From NCBI RefSeq assembly GCF_004363555.1, contig NZ_SNZJ01000023.1:1-64000 (forward strand): a stretch of DNA of 64,000 nucleotides, written 5' to 3'. Positions 50,070-60,324 of the stretch are shown in pieces. The translations under genes were made by a program, and so were the position numbers. Each line of letters opens with the position of its first letter. Position 1 is the first letter of the stretch. The notes below the pieces were generated by a model, which made no database searches, was not told where the DNA came from, and worked only from the letters and a program-made list of their open reading frames with translations. This DNA is from Halomonas ventosae. GTDB taxonomy: Bacteria > Pseudomonadota > Gammaproteobacteria > Pseudomonadales > Halomonadaceae.

Positions 50070-50381
50070 ATGAGCATCCAGGCCACCATCGAAGACAAGC
50101 TCAGGGCCCTCGAGCCCGCCTTCCTGGCGGTGGAGAACGAGAGTCATCGGCATAACGTGCCGCCGAATTCCGAGACCCACTTCAAGGTCACCCTGGTCGC
50201 CTCCCGCTTCGAGGGATTGATGCCGGTCAAGCGGCACCAGCAGGTCTATGCACTGCTCGCCGACGAGCTCGCCGGCCCCGTCCACGCCCTGGCCCTGCAC
50301 CTCTTCACTCCCGAGGAGTGGGAGGCCAGCGGCCGCTCCCGCCCCGACTCCCCCGACTGCCGGGGCGGCGGCACGTCGTGA
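50070..50381 (+). CDS. bolA: BolA family protein
   Basis: The 103-residue protein starts MSIQATIEDKLRALEPAFLA and has the BolA core VENESHRHNVPPNSETHFKV with the conserved His and the VSRFEG-type block (VASRFEGLMPVKRHQQVYAL). BolA proteins bind monothiol glutaredoxins with a [2Fe-2S] cluster; E. coli BolA also affects cell shape. The stop overlaps the next gene's GTG start. Confidence 0.93.
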   Translation: MSIQATIEDKLRALEPAFLAVENESHRHNVPPNSETHFKVTLVASRFEGLMPVKRHQQVYALLADELAGPVHALALHLFTPEEWEASGRSRPDSPDCRGGGTS

Positions 50382-51190
50382 CCCCGGAGCCGCAGCGCCT
50401 GCAGTACCTGGAGGCCATGGGCCTGACGGCCTGGGTCTCCCGATATCGCCTGCCCAATGCCCTGCCCACCCCGGCCTGCGAGTGGGAGACTGCCTCGCCG
50501 GTGGCCGAGGAGCGCCGTGCCCCGGGGGAGCGGCTGCATGCGCTGCTCGACGAGGCCGCCGAGGCGCAGGTCGCGGCCCCGCGACCGGCCCCCGCCGAGC
50601 CGGAGCCGCGTCACCGGCCCTCGGCCGGCAAGGCCCGGGCGCTGCTCGGTGACCTGGTGCCCAGCGACGAACCGGAGGCCACACCCGAGACGCCGGGCCT
50701 GGCCCCCGTGCGTCATGGCGAGGCGCTGCGCTTCACCCTGCAGGTGGCCTGCCTGGATGGCCGCTGGCTGGTGCTGCTGCCCCGGGAGGCGCCGCCCGGC
50801 AGCGTGGAGCTGCGCCTGCTGCGCCACCTGCTGCAGGCCGCCGGCGTGGTGCCCGAGCAGATGCCGGCCTTCGAGGCCTTCCGCTGGCCCCAGGTGGAAG
50901 GATTGCCGGTAGAGGCGCCGCTGGAGGAGGCCCGGGAGGGTCTCCAGGCCTTCCTGGCCGGCCGGCAGCGGCGCGGGTGGGTACCGGAACGGCTGCTGGT
51001 GTTCGGCGAGGACGAGAGCCTCGGCGAGATCCTGTCCCTCGCCGACGGCCACTGCCCGCTGCTGGCGCTGCCGGCCTGGCAGGGGCCTGCGCTTGGTGAG
51101 CTGGCCGGCAGTGCCGAGGCCAAGCGCGCCCTCTGGCCGCGGATGGCCGGCTGGCGCGATGCCTGGCAGGCGGGCCGTGAGGCCGATTGA
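50378..51190 (+). CDS. holD: Probable DNA polymerase III psi subunit (HolD)
   Basis: The 270-residue protein begins RLQYLEAMGLTAWVSRYRLP, resembling E. coli HolD's RRDWQLQQLGITQWSLRRPG. It ends LGELAGSAEAKRALWPRMAG, resembling HolD's ALTDLRANPTARAALWQQIC. Between them is a Pro/Ala/Glu-rich linker longer than in E. coli (137 residues in total there). HolD bridges the clamp loader to chi and SSB. Supporting context: rimI follows directly, as in E. coli (holD-rimI) and Pseudomonas. The identification is by remembered pattern, not by alignment search. It starts with GTG inside GTGA. Confidence 0.72.
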   Translation: MTPEPQRLQYLEAMGLTAWVSRYRLPNALPTPACEWETASPVAEERRAPGERLHALLDEAAEAQVAAPRPAPAEPEPRHRPSAGKARALLGDLVPSDEPEATPETPGLAPVRHGEALRFTLQVACLDGRWLVLLPREAPPGSVELRLLRHLLQAAGVVPEQMPAFEAFRWPQVEGLPVEAPLEEAREGLQAFLAGRQRRGWVPERLLVFGEDESLGEILSLADGHCPLLALPAWQGPALGELAGSAEAKRALWPRMAGWRDAWQAGREAD

Positions 51191-51638
51191 GGCGGTGCGG
51201 CGGCTGGGGCCGGCCGACCTGGCAGCGCTGTCGGCGCTGGAGCAGGCCGCCAGCCCCGACCCCTGGACACCCCACCAACTGCAGGCGGCGCTGGCCGACG
51301 CCGACACCCGGGTGTTCGGTATCGAGCATGAGGCGTGTCTGGTCGGCCATGCGGTGGTGGTTCGGCTGCCCTTCGATGCGGAGCTTCAGGCGATCCTGGT
51401 GGCCCGGGAGGCACGTGGCCAGGGGGTGGCGGGGTGCCTGCTGGCGGCGGTGATCGAGCAGGCGCTCGGTTGGCGCAGCGAGCGCCTGCTGCTCGAGGTC
51501 AGGGCGGGCAACGAGGCGGCCCTGGCGCTCTATCGGGGGGCGGGGTTCGGCGAGGACGGCCGCCGCCGGGGCTACTACCCGGCGCGCACCACCGGCCAGC
51601 GGGAGGATGCGCTGCTGATGTCGCGCCCGCTGGCCTGA
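51177..51638 (+). CDS. rimI: Ribosomal protein S18 alanine N-acetyltransferase RimI
   Basis: The 153-residue GNAT protein has the acetyl-CoA loop VAREARGQGVAGCLLAAVIE, the LEVRAGNEAALALYRGAGFG block, and the RimI-typical RRGYYPARTTGQREDALLMS end. It acetylates the N-terminus of S18. The start is uncertain: GTG 51177 is used, ATG 51159 is possible. It overlaps the holD gene by 14 bases. Confidence 0.92.
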   Translation: MRPIEAVRRLGPADLAALSALEQAASPDPWTPHQLQAALADADTRVFGIEHEACLVGHAVVVRLPFDAELQAILVAREARGQGVAGCLLAAVIEQALGWRSERLLLEVRAGNEAALALYRGAGFGEDGRRRGYYPARTTGQREDALLMSRPLA

Positions 51639-51645
51639 GGTTGCC

Positions 51646-51840
51646 TCAGCTGCTGGCGGTGGTTTCCACCTCGTCGAACTTGCCCAGCAGGGCGGAGAGG
51701 CGACGCTCCCACTCCTCGCGCTCCTGCTTCAGGCGGGCGTTTTCCTCGCGCAGCTCCTCGGCTTCCATCCTCATCAACTCCAGGGCCTCGACGGCGCTGG
51801 TGACCTTCTGTTCGAGCTGGTTGAAGAGTTCGATACTCAT
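51646..51840 (-). CDS. zapB: Cell division protein ZapB
   Basis: The 64-residue coiled coil starts MSIELFNQLEQKVTSAVEAL and continues with heptads (MEAEELREENARLKQEREEW) to RRLSALLGKFDEVE. The sequence mirrors E. coli ZapB ([20 protein letters not shown] ... ERLQALLGRMEEV) but is about 17 residues shorter in the coil. ZapB links ZapA at the Z-ring to MatP at the terminus. It is monocistronic and converges on rimI. Confidence 0.92.
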   Translation of the reverse strand: MSIELFNQLEQKVTSAVEALELMRMEAEELREENARLKQEREEWERRLSALLGKFDEVETTASS

Positions 51841-51921
51841 CCTGTTCTCCTGACGACATCCTGCTGGTGGGGCGTGCCCGTTGGGTTCCTTCAGCGCGCA
51901 GCGTAACGCCGCGCCCGGGGC

Positions 51922-52566
51922 TCAGCAAGCGTCGCCGCCGGGCGACCCCGCGCCTGGCGGATGTCGGCGGTAGAGCCGTCCTGTGCTGTCGCCGGCACGT
52001 ACCTCGCGGTGCAGTTGCCAGCTGGCCGGCACCTCGGGGGGTAGCGACGATTCGGTTTCCACGTAGATCACCGCCTCCTCGGCGAGCCAGCCGGCCTCCA
52101 GGGCGCGGCAGCAGGTCCCGGCGAGCTCCTGGCGGAAGGGCGGGTCGAGGAACACCAGGGAGAAGGGAGTGGGGGCGCCGGCAAGGAAGGCCTGGGCATC
52201 GGCGGTGACCAGCTGCGCGCGCTCGGTGGCTTTGAGGGCCCTGAGGTTGTCGTCGAGCTGGCGTGCCACTTGAGCGTCGCGCTCGACGAACACCGCCTGC
52301 CGGGCACCCCGCGAGAGGGCCTCCAGGCCGAGCGCCCCGGTGCCGGCGAAGAGGTCCAGGACCCGTGCCCCGGGCACGGCGGTGGCGAGCCAGTTGAACA
52401 GCGTCTCGCGCACCCGGTCGGGGGTGGGGCGCAGTCCCGGGCGGTCGAGTACCGGCAGCTGGCGGCGCCGGAAGTCGCCGCCGATCAGGCGCAGCCGGCC
52501 GGGGCCCTTCGCCTTGGCGCTGGCTGGCTGGCGGGGCTTTCGAGAGGAGGGGCGGCGTCGTGTCAT
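51922..52566 (-). CDS. rsmD: 16S rRNA (guanine-966-N2)-methyltransferase RsmD
   Basis: The 214-residue protein has a basic N-terminus and then RLIGGDFRRRQLPVLDRPGL, RPTPDRVRETLFNWL, the SAM site RVLDLFAGTGALGLEALSRG, and the catalytic DPPF motif (LVFLDPPFRQEL). It methylates G966 in the 30S subunit. It is divergent from ftsY, the common gammaproteobacterial arrangement. Confidence 0.95.
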   Translation of the reverse strand: MTRRRPSSRKPRQPASAKAKGPGRLRLIGGDFRRRQLPVLDRPGLRPTPDRVRETLFNWLATAVPGARVLDLFAGTGALGLEALSRGARQAVFVERDAQVARQLDDNLRALKATERAQLVTADAQAFLAGAPTPFSLVFLDPPFRQELAGTCCRALEAGWLAEEAVIYVETESSLPPEVPASWQLHREVRAGDSTGRLYRRHPPGAGSPGGDAC

Positions 52567-52657
52567 GGGGGCGGATTGTAACCGCCGGCTTGTCCACAGT
52601 CATGGTGCGCGATGGTAGGATGAGGCGATTCGTTCATCCGTGAGGCGTGATCCCCCC

Positions 52658-54001
52658 ATGTTCGGTATTTTCAAGCGCAAGAAGAAGCAGGAAGGGCAGC
52701 AGACGACACCGGAACAGGAGGCCGAGCGCCGGTCGGACGAGCAGGCGGCAGACGACGTCACCGAGACCGCCTCCCAGGCGGAGGAGGCCACCGAGGAGGG
52801 CGACGAGGCGGTCTCCGGCGGCCAGCCGGCGGAGGCGCCCGAGCCGGAACCCAGGCCCGAGCCCGCGGTTACCCCCCAGGCAAGATCTGACCCCCAGGCT
52901 GAACCCGAGCCTGAACCCGAACCCCAGGCTGAATTCGAACCCGAGCCTGAGCCCGACCCCAAGGCGGAGCCTGCGCCCGAGGCCCAGCCATTACCCGAAT
53001 CCGAGCCCGCGTCGGCTCAGCCCAAAGCGGCCCTGCAGGAGAAGCCGGTCGCCGAGAAGAAGGGCTGGTTCGCCCGCATCCGCGCCGGGCTCGGCAAGAC
53101 GCGCGCCAATCTCACCGACGGCCTGGCCGACCTCTTAATGGGCCGCAAGCAGATCGACGACGATCTCATGGAGGAGCTCGAGACCCAGCTGCTGATGGCG
53201 GACGTGGGCATCGAGGCCACCACCGAGATCATCGACCGACTCACCGACCGGGTCTCGCGCAAGGAGCTCAAGGAGCCCCAGGCGCTCTACCGGGCCCTGC
53301 AGGAGGAGCTCGCGGCGATGCTCGAGCCGGTCACCCGGCCGCTGACGCTGCCGCCGAAGGGTGAAGGCCCCTTCGTGATCCTGGTGGTGGGGGTCAACGG
53401 CGTGGGCAAGACCACCACCATCGGCAAGCTGACCCAGCGCTTCCAGCGCGAGGGGCGCAGCGTGATGCTGGCCGCCGGCGACACCTTCCGGGCGGCGGCG
53501 GTGGAGCAGCTCAAGGTGTGGGGCGAGCGCAACGACGTGCCGGTGATCGCCCAGCACACCGGCGCCGACAGCGCCTCGGTGATCTTCGATGCCGTGTCGG
53601 CCGCCAAGGCGCGGGGCGTCGACGTGCTGATCGCCGACACCGCCGGCCGCCTGCACAACAAGGCCCACCTGATGGAGGAGCTCAAGAAGGTCCGTCGGGT
53701 GATGGGCAAGGTGGACGCCAGCGCCCCCCATGAGGTGATGCTGGTGCTCGATGCCGGGACCGGCCAGAACGCCCTCGCCCAGGCCTCGACCTTCAACGAG
53801 GCGGTGCCGGTCACCGGCATCACCCTGACCAAGCTCGACGGCACCGCCAAGGGCGGCATCATCTTCGCCCTGGCGCGCCAGCTTGGCACGCCGATCCGCT
53901 TCATCGGTGTCGGCGAGTCGCTGGATGACCTGCGCCCCTTTGCGGCGAGCGAGTTCGTTGATGCCCTGTTCGACCGCGAGCCGGTGTCGCCCGAGTCATG
54001 A
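52658..54001 (+). CDS. ftsY: Signal recognition particle receptor FtsY
   Basis: The 447-residue protein has a basic membrane-binding start ([10 protein letters not shown]), a long acidic Pro/Glu-rich A domain (about 15-125, with EPEPEP-type runs), an N domain ([20 protein letters not shown]) and a G domain with [56 protein letters not shown]. It docks SRP at the membrane. It shares an ATGA overlap with ftsE. The acidic domain is written in a repetitive codon pattern that may vary between strains. Confidence 0.97.
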   Translation: MFGIFKRKKKQEGQQTTPEQEAERRSDEQAADDVTETASQAEEATEEGDEAVSGGQPAEAPEPEPRPEPAVTPQARSDPQAEPEPEPEPQAEFEPEPEPDPKAEPAPEAQPLPESEPASAQPKAALQEKPVAEKKGWFARIRAGLGKTRANLTDGLADLLMGRKQIDDDLMEELETQLLMADVGIEATTEIIDRLTDRVSRKELKEPQALYRALQEELAAMLEPVTRPLTLPPKGEGPFVILVVGVNGVGKTTTIGKLTQRFQREGRSVMLAAGDTFRAAAVEQLKVWGERNDVPVIAQHTGADSASVIFDAVSAAKARGVDVLIADTAGRLHNKAHLMEELKKVRRVMGKVDASAPHEVMLVLDAGTGQNALAQASTFNEAVPVTGITLTKLDGTAKGGIIFALARQLGTPIRFIGVGESLDDLRPFAASEFVDALFDREPVSPES

Positions 54002-54666
54002 TCGCCTTCGAGCACGTCGGCAAGCGCTACGGAGGGCGCTTCGAGGCGCTCGCCAATATCGATTTCCGCGTGCATCGCGGCGAGATGGTCTTCCTGACCG
54101 GCCATTCCGGCGCGGGCAAGAGCTCGCTGCTGCGCCTGATCATGCGCCTCGAACGGCCCAGTCGCGGCAAGGTGCGGGTGGCGGGCCATGACATCGACCG
54201 CCTGCACCACAGCCAGATCCCCTTCTACCGTCGCCAGATCGGCGTGGTCTTCCAGGACCACCAGCTGCTCTTCGACCGCTCCATCTATCACAACGTGGCC
54301 CTGCCGCTGCAGATCCAGGGGGTCGAGCACCGCGAGGCCGCGCGGCGGGTGAGGGCGGCGCTGGACAAGGTGGGGCTGTTGCACCGCGAAGCCGCACTGC
54401 CCATCGAGCTCTCCGGCGGCGAGCAGCAGCGGGTCGGCATCGCCCGGGCGGTGGTCAACAAGCCGGCGCTGCTGCTCGCCGACGAGCCCACCGGCAACCT
54501 CGACCCCCAGCTCTCCGCCGACATCATGAGGCTGTTCGAGGACTTCAACCGCATCGGCACCACGGTGATGGTCGCCAGCCATGACCTGGCGCTGATCGCC
54601 CGTCTGCGTCACCGCACCCTGCGGCTCCACGAGGGGCGCCTGGTGGCCGACGAGGAGGTCGCATGA
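53998..54666 (+). CDS. ftsE: Cell division ABC ATPase FtsE
   Basis: The 222-residue ATPase has Walker [19 protein letters not shown], a Q-loop in [16 protein letters not shown], the signature [15 protein letters not shown], Walker [16 protein letters not shown] and the switch His in VASHDLALI. With FtsX it controls periplasmic amidase activation at the septum. It starts within the ftsY stop (ATGA) and overlaps ftsX the same way. Confidence 0.97.
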   Translation: MIAFEHVGKRYGGRFEALANIDFRVHRGEMVFLTGHSGAGKSSLLRLIMRLERPSRGKVRVAGHDIDRLHHSQIPFYRRQIGVVFQDHQLLFDRSIYHNVALPLQIQGVEHREAARRVRAALDKVGLLHREAALPIELSGGEQQRVGIARAVVNKPALLLADEPTGNLDPQLSADIMRLFEDFNRIGTTVMVASHDLALIARLRHRTLRLHEGRLVADEEVA

Positions 54667-55637
54667 GCCGCGAAGCTGCTCCCTCACCCCGTGGCGCGCG
54701 CACCCACCGCTCGGCAGGCGGCGTCCGCTGGCGGGCCTGGGCGCGTCACCATCGCGCCATGGCCCTCGACAGTGCGCGCCGCCTGCTGCGTCGGCCACTG
54801 GGCAGTCTGCTGACCATGCTGGCCATCGCCATTGCCCTGGTGCTGCCCGCGGGGCTCTGGTTGACCCTGGACAGCGCCCGCCTGCTCGACGCCGAACTGG
54901 AAGAGAGCGCGACCCTCACCGCCTACCTGGCCACCGGGGTCGGGGAGGGTGAGGCCGGGCGTATCGAGGAGGCGCTGGCCGCCCAGGCGGGGGTGGCCGG
55001 CACCCGACTGATCTCCGCCGCCGAGGGCATGGCCGAGTTCCAGCAGGCGCTGGGGCTGCGCGATGCCCTGGCCCGGCTCGAGGGCAATCCCCTGCCGGCC
55101 AGCGTGGTGGTGCGCCCCGCGGACCCCGATCCGGAAGCGGTGCGACGGCTCGCCGAGGCCCTGGAGGCCGTCCCCGGGGTCGACGAGGTGCGCCTGGACC
55201 TCGCCTGGCTCGAGCGCCTGCGCCACCTCGCCGAGCTGGGCCAGCGGGTCACCCTGGCACTGGGCGTGCTGTTCGGGCTGGGCGTGCTGCTGGTGGTGGG
55301 CAACACCATCCGGCTTGCCGTGGAGAATCGCCGCCAGGAGATCGAAGTGGTGACCCTGATCGGCGCCACCCATGCCTTCGTGCGTCGCCCCTTCCTCTAC
55401 AGCGGGGCCTGGTTCGGGCTGGGCGGCGGCCTGCTGGCCTGGGGCCTGCTGACCCTGGGCAGCGACTGGCTCTCGGCGCCGGTCTCGGCCCTGGCGGCGA
55501 GCTACGGGGCCAGCTTCCACCTGCCGCGACTGGGCCCCGAAGGGTCTACAATTTTGCTTGCCTGTAGTACACTGCTTGGCTGGCTGGGTGCCTGGATCGC
55601 CGTGAATCGGCACCTGGCGGAGATCCGGCCTCGCTGA
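54663..55637 (+). CDS. ftsX: Cell division protein FtsX
   Basis: The 324-residue protein has four membrane helices: one at about residues 50-70 ([20 protein letters not shown]), a periplasmic domain of about 110 residues that activates EnvC-type factors, then three helices near the end ([20 protein letters not shown] and later). A cytoplasmic [20 protein letters not shown] loop fits FtsX. Near the 3' end the codons TCT ACA ATT TTG CTT ... TGT AGT ACA are unusual for this genome and coincide with a probable rpoH promoter. Confidence 0.94.
   Translation: MSREAAPSPRGARTHRSAGGVRWRAWARHHRAMALDSARRLLRRPLGSLLTMLAIAIALVLPAGLWLTLDSARLLDAELEESATLTAYLATGVGEGEAGRIEEALAAQAGVAGTRLISAAEGMAEFQQALGLRDALARLEGNPLPASVVVRPADPDPEAVRRLAEALEAVPGVDEVRLDLAWLERLRHLAELGQRVTLALGVLFGLGVLLVVGNTIRLAVENRRQEIEVVTLIGATHAFVRRPFLYSGAWFGLGGGLLAWGLLTLGSDWLSAPVSALAASYGASFHLPRLGPEGSTILLACSTLLGWLGAWIAVNRHLAEIRPR
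55545..55573 (+). promoter_or_regulatory. Candidate rpoH promoter inside ftsX
   Basis: TCTACA (55545-55550), 17 bases, TACACT (55568-55573) fall in a short AT-rich island of rare codons within the last 90 bases of ftsX and about 185 bases before the rpoH start. Each hexamer matches sigma-70 consensus at four of six positions. rpoH promoters also lie in this region in E. coli. Confidence 0.5.
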
Positions 55638-55755
55638 GGCGAGCGCTGGTCGAATCCACGGGATATCGGGCATCAGCCGGAACTTTCGTCGGTCTTTACC
55701 GTCACATGCGGCAACCATGCACAGCCTTATGGGTTTCGAAGGAGACAACCTGCAC

Positions 55756-56622
55756 ATGAGCACCAGTCTTCTGCCGGTGGGTCAACTCTCCCCGGGTCAT
55801 GACCTGAACGGTTACATCCAGGCGGTCAACGGCATCCCCATGCTGACCGTCGACGAGGAGCGCGAGCTGGCCTTCCGCCTGCACGACGAGGGCGACCTGG
55901 AGGCGGCGCGCCGCCTGGTGCTCTCGCATCTGCGTTTCGTCGTCTATATCGCCCGCAGCTACTCCGGCTACGGCCTGCCCCAGGCCGACCTCATCCAGGA
56001 AGGCAACGTCGGCCTGATGAAGGCCGTCAAGCGCTTCGACCCCAACCAGGGCGTGCGGCTTGTCTCCTTCGCCGTGCACTGGATCAAGGCCGAGATCCAC
56101 GAGTTCGTGCTGCGCAACTGGCGCATCGTCAAGATCGCGACCACCAAGGCGCAGCGTAAGCTGTTCTTCAACCTGCGGGGTGCCAAGAAGCGCCTGGCGT
56201 GGCTGAACAGCGACGAGGTCGAGGCCATCGCCAAGGACCTCGACGTCAAGCCCGAGGTGGTGCGCGAGATGGAAGGGCGCCTGTCGGCCCACGACGCGGG
56301 CTTCGATGCCTCACCGGGGGAGGACGACGAATCCGGCTACCAGGCGCCGGTGCACTTCCTCGATGATGCCAGCGCCGACCCGGCCACCCAGCTCGAGGAC
56401 AGCGACTGGGAGCAGGATGCCACCCATCGCCTGCAGCAGGCCCTGGAGGCCCTCGATGAACGCTCCCGGGACATCCTGCAGCGTCGCTGGCTGGGGGATG
56501 ACAAGGCCACCCTGCACGAGCTGGCCGACGTCTACGGCGTCTCCGCCGAGCGCATCCGCCAGCTCGAGAAGAACGCCATGAAGAAGATCCGCCTGCAGAT
56601 CGGTGACGCCCTGGTGGCATGA
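55756..56622 (+). CDS. rpoH: RNA polymerase heat-shock sigma factor, sigma-32
   Basis: The 288-residue sigma factor has region 2 ([40 protein letters not shown]), the RpoH box region [15 protein letters not shown], and region 4 helix-turn-helix ([20 protein letters not shown]). It directs transcription of chaperone and protease genes and is destabilised by DnaK and FtsH. The ATG at 55756 is used; a longer frame from 55717 ([10 protein letters not shown]) exists. The leader may hold a translation thermosensor, as in E. coli, but I cannot fold it reliably by eye. Confidence 0.96.
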   Translation: MSTSLLPVGQLSPGHDLNGYIQAVNGIPMLTVDEERELAFRLHDEGDLEAARRLVLSHLRFVVYIARSYSGYGLPQADLIQEGNVGLMKAVKRFDPNQGVRLVSFAVHWIKAEIHEFVLRNWRIVKIATTKAQRKLFFNLRGAKKRLAWLNSDEVEAIAKDLDVKPEVVREMEGRLSAHDAGFDASPGEDDESGYQAPVHFLDDASADPATQLEDSDWEQDATHRLQQALEALDERSRDILQRRWLGDDKATLHELADVYGVSAERIRQLEKNAMKKIRLQIGDALVA

Positions 56623-56680
56623 TCCACGGCACGGCGCCAGGTGTCTGGCGTGGGCGGCTGAGCCCACCATGAAGTGACAA

Positions 56681-56719
56681 GGAGCAAGCTGCAAGGTAAC
56701 CCCTTGGCTTGCTCTTTTT
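56681..56719 (+). terminator. Intrinsic terminator of rpoH
   Basis: GAGCAAG (56681-56687) and CTTGCTC (56708-56714) with an inner AAGG/CCTT pairing form a stem followed by TTTTTG. It lies about 60 bases after the rpoH stop. Confidence 0.8.
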
Positions 56720-56736
56720 GGTTCAGGCTTGCCTGA

Positions 56737-56764
56737 CTTGCTCCTTGCTCCTTGCTCCTTGCTC
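56737..56764. repeat. Heptanucleotide tandem repeat, CTTGCTC x4
   Basis: Four perfect copies of CTTGCTC in tandem, with a fifth degenerate copy (CTAGCCC), lie between convergent rpoH and slmA. The preceding terminator stem uses the same heptamer and its complement. It is non-coding. Confidence 0.9.
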
Positions 56765-56774
56765 CTAGCCCCTG

Positions 56775-57386
56775 TTACGCCGTCTGCGGGCTCTCGCGCA
56801 GCAGCTGGGCCGAGAGCAGTACCCACTGGTCATCCCAGTGCTCGGTGGGACGGTGGCGGAAGTCGCTGCGCACGTAGCGCGAGATCTGCCCCTCGAGGTG
56901 GGCCAGCAGCAGGTTGGCGGCCGCCGAGACCGGCAGCGAGGGGCGCCGCCCTTCGCGCAGCTCCGCCTCGCGCAGCACCTGCTTGAGCTGGGTCTCGAGG
57001 CGCTCGAAGAGCTGGTGGATGCGAAGGCGCAGCCGTGCCGTCTCGCCGGTCAGGGCGTCGCCGCCCAGCAGGCGGGAGAGGCCGGGGTTCTTCTCGGCGA
57101 AGGCCAGCACCAGGGTGAGGATCTGGCCGCAGCGCGGCACCGCCTCCGGCACCTCCTCGAGGATGCGGCCGATGCGCTCGAAGAGGGACTCCTCGATGAA
57201 GGCGATCAGCCCCTCGAACATCCGTGCCTTGCTGGGGAAGTGGCGATAGAGCGCGGCCTCCGAGACGCCGACCTGGCGGGCCAGGGCGGCCACGGTGATG
57301 CGCTTGCCGCTGTCCTCCTCCAGCATCAGCGCCAGGCCCTGCAGAATCTGCTCGCGGCGACTGGGGGTTGGTGTTTCCTGCGTCAT
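56775..57386 (-). CDS. slmA: Nucleoid occlusion factor SlmA
   Basis: The 203-residue TetR-fold protein has an N-terminal HTH (RITVAALARQVGVSEAALYR, then HFPSKARMFEGLIAFIEESL) that is near identical to SlmA from E. coli, and a C-terminal domain with FAEKNPGLSRLLGGDALTGE. SlmA bound to chromosomal sites blocks Z-ring assembly over the nucleoid. It closes the coaBC-dut-algC-argB-slmA set on the minus strand; E. coli has coaBC-dut-slmA. Confidence 0.95.
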   Translation of the reverse strand: MTQETPTPSRREQILQGLALMLEEDSGKRITVAALARQVGVSEAALYRHFPSKARMFEGLIAFIEESLFERIGRILEEVPEAVPRCGQILTLVLAFAEKNPGLSRLLGGDALTGETARLRLRIHQLFERLETQLKQVLREAELREGRRPSLPVSAAANLLLAHLEGQISRYVRSDFRHRPTEHWDDQWVLLSAQLLRESPQTA

Positions 57387-57427
57387 GTCGTTATGTTCTT
57401 GTCGGTTCGGTGGATCGGGCCGGGGGC

Positions 57428-58366
<939 letters not shown>

Positions 58367-58385
58367 CTATGCGGCGAACCGCCCC

Positions 58386-59783
58386 TCAGAGGGGCAGCTC
58401 GAGGTCGGGTGACACCTGGGTGAGGGCGTCGGCGAAGCGGCCGCGGATGCGGGCCAGGGCGGCGTCGTCCTTGCCCTCGAAGCGCAGCACCAGCACCGGT
58501 GTGGTGTTGGAGGCGCGGCACAGGCCCCAGCCGTCCGGGTAGTCGACGCGGATGCCATCCAGGGTCGTCTTGACGCCCTCCTCGCCGAAGTCGCCCTCCC
58601 GGGCCAGCCGGTCCACCAGCGCGAACTTGGTCTCGTCGGTGACCGTGATGTTGATCTCCGGGGTGCCGACGTCCTGGGGGTAGCGGGCGAAGAAGGTATC
58701 GGCATCGTCGGCCTGCTTCGACAGGATCTCCAGCAGGCGGGCGGCGGCGTAGAGGCCGTCGTCGAAGCCGTACCAGCGCTCCTGGAAGAAGATATGGCCG
58801 CTCATCTCGCCGGCCAGCAGGGCGCCGGTCTCCTTCATGCGCGCCTTGATCAGCGAGTGCCCGGTGCGCCACATCTCCGGCGTCCCGCCGGCCTCCTCGA
58901 TCACCCGGGTCAGGTTGCCGGTGCACTTGACGTCGAAGATCACGCGGGCGTCGCGATTGCGCGACAGCATGTCCTCGGCGAAGGCCATCAGCAGGTGATC
59001 GGGATAGATCAGCTTGCCGCTCGGGGTGATCACGCCGAGGCGGTCGCCGTCGCCGTCGAAGGCCAGGCCGATGTCCGCGCCGGTCTCCTGGACGGTACGG
59101 ATCAGGTCCTGAAGATTCTCGGGCTTGCCCGGGTCCGGGTGGTGGTTCGGGAAGGTGCCGTCGATCTCGGCGAACAGCGGGACGGTCTCGGCGCCGAGGC
59201 GCTCCACCAGCGCGGGGCCCAGTTCGCCGGCCACGCCGTTGCCGCAGTCGACCACCGCCTTGATCGGCCGGGCGAGGGTGATGTCGCCGAGGATGCGCGC
59301 CAGGTAGGCGTCACGCACGTCCTCCTGGCGCACGCTGCCCTGGCCCTCGCTGAGCTCGCCGTCGGCCAGGCGGGTGTGCAGCGCGGTGATGGCATCGCCG
59401 GAGAGCGTCTCGCCGCCGAGCACGATCTTGAAGCCGTTGTAGTCCGGCGGGTTGTGGCTGCCGGTGACCATCACGCCCGAGGCCGTGCCCTCGAGCACGT
59501 GGGTGGCGAAGTAGAGCACCGGGGTGGGCACCATGCCGATGTCGACGACGTCGCAACCCGACGACACCAGGCCGCGGGTCAGGGCGGCCAGCAGGCGGGG
59601 GCCGGAGAGGCGACCGTCACGGGCGACGACCACGGTGGACTCGCCGCGGGACCGGGCCTCGCTGCCGATGGCGCGGCCGATCTGCTGGACACCCGTCTCG
59701 GTGAGGGTGTCGTCGACGATGCCGCGGATGTCGTAAGCGCGGAAGATGGAGGCGGGAACTGCCTGGATCGCTTCTTGGGTCAT
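58386..59783 (-). CDS. algC: Phosphomannomutase/phosphoglucomutase AlgC
   Basis: The 465-residue alpha-D-phosphohexomutase has the phosphoserine loop VTGSHNPPDYNGFK, the metal loop FDGDGDRLGVI, the sugar loop GEMSGHIFF, and a phosphate loop (CRASNTTPVLVLRFEG). It interconverts mannose and glucose 6- and 1-phosphates for exopolysaccharide and lipopolysaccharide. The E. coli counterpart would be CpsG, but the argB neighbour and the sequence are of the Pseudomonas AlgC kind. Confidence 0.94.
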   Translation of the reverse strand: MTQEAIQAVPASIFRAYDIRGIVDDTLTETGVQQIGRAIGSEARSRGESTVVVARDGRLSGPRLLAALTRGLVSSGCDVVDIGMVPTPVLYFATHVLEGTASGVMVTGSHNPPDYNGFKIVLGGETLSGDAITALHTRLADGELSEGQGSVRQEDVRDAYLARILGDITLARPIKAVVDCGNGVAGELGPALVERLGAETVPLFAEIDGTFPNHHPDPGKPENLQDLIRTVQETGADIGLAFDGDGDRLGVITPSGKLIYPDHLLMAFAEDMLSRNRDARVIFDVKCTGNLTRVIEEAGGTPEMWRTGHSLIKARMKETGALLAGEMSGHIFFQERWYGFDDGLYAAARLLEILSKQADDADTFFARYPQDVGTPEINITVTDETKFALVDRLAREGDFGEEGVKTTLDGIRVDYPDGWGLCRASNTTPVLVLRFEGKDDAALARIRGRFADALTQVSPDLELPL

Positions 59784-59833
59784 GGGGTCCGTCCTGTATG
59801 GCGTATCGAGTGGCTGTGTGCCGTCGGCGGGCG

Positions 59834-60301
59834 TCAGTGACGACCGGAGCTGCCGAAGCCGCCGGTGCCCCGGCGGCTGGTATCGAAGGCCTCGACGATC
59901 TCGAGGTCGGCATGCACCACGGGAACAAGCACATACTGTGCCAGCCTCTCGAAGGGCTCGATGGTGAAGGGCGCCTCGCCACGGTTCCATGTGGAGATCA
60001 GCAGCTCGCCCTGGTAGTCGGAATCGATCAGTCCCACCAGGTTGCCGAGCACGATGCCGTGCTTGTGGCCCAGTCCCGAGCGGGGCAGGATCATCCCGGC
60101 GAGGGCCGGGTCGGCGATGTGGATGGCAAGCCCGGTGCGCACCAGCTCGCATTGCCCCGGCGCCAGGGTCAGGGGGGCGTCGAGCAGGGCGCGCAGGTCC
60201 ATGCCGGCGGAGCCTTCGGTGGCGTAGTGAGGCAGATGATCACGCAGGCGCTCGTCGAGCAGCTGGACGGCGAGGCGCGGGCGATCGGGAAGGGTGGGCA
60301 T
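59834..60301 (-). CDS. dut: dUTP pyrophosphatase
   Basis: The 155-residue trimeric dUTPase has all five motifs: [30 protein letters not shown] (catalytic Asp), [11 protein letters not shown] and the flexible C-terminal [12 protein letters not shown]. It removes dUTP and supplies dUMP for thymidylate. Preceded by coaBC with a 23-base gap. Confidence 0.97.
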   Translation of the reverse strand: MPTLPDRPRLAVQLLDERLRDHLPHYATEGSAGMDLRALLDAPLTLAPGQCELVRTGLAIHIADPALAGMILPRSGLGHKHGIVLGNLVGLIDSDYQGELLISTWNRGEAPFTIEPFERLAQYVLVPVVHADLEIVEAFDTSRRGTGGFGSSGRH

Positions 60302-60324
60302 CGGGGGTCCTCGGGGTGTAGGTG

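Noticed and set aside
52640..52660. GTG at 52640 as the ftsY start
   Set aside because: It would add six residues before the typical [10 protein letters not shown] membrane-binding start, so the ATG at 52658 is preferred even though its ribosome site is distant.
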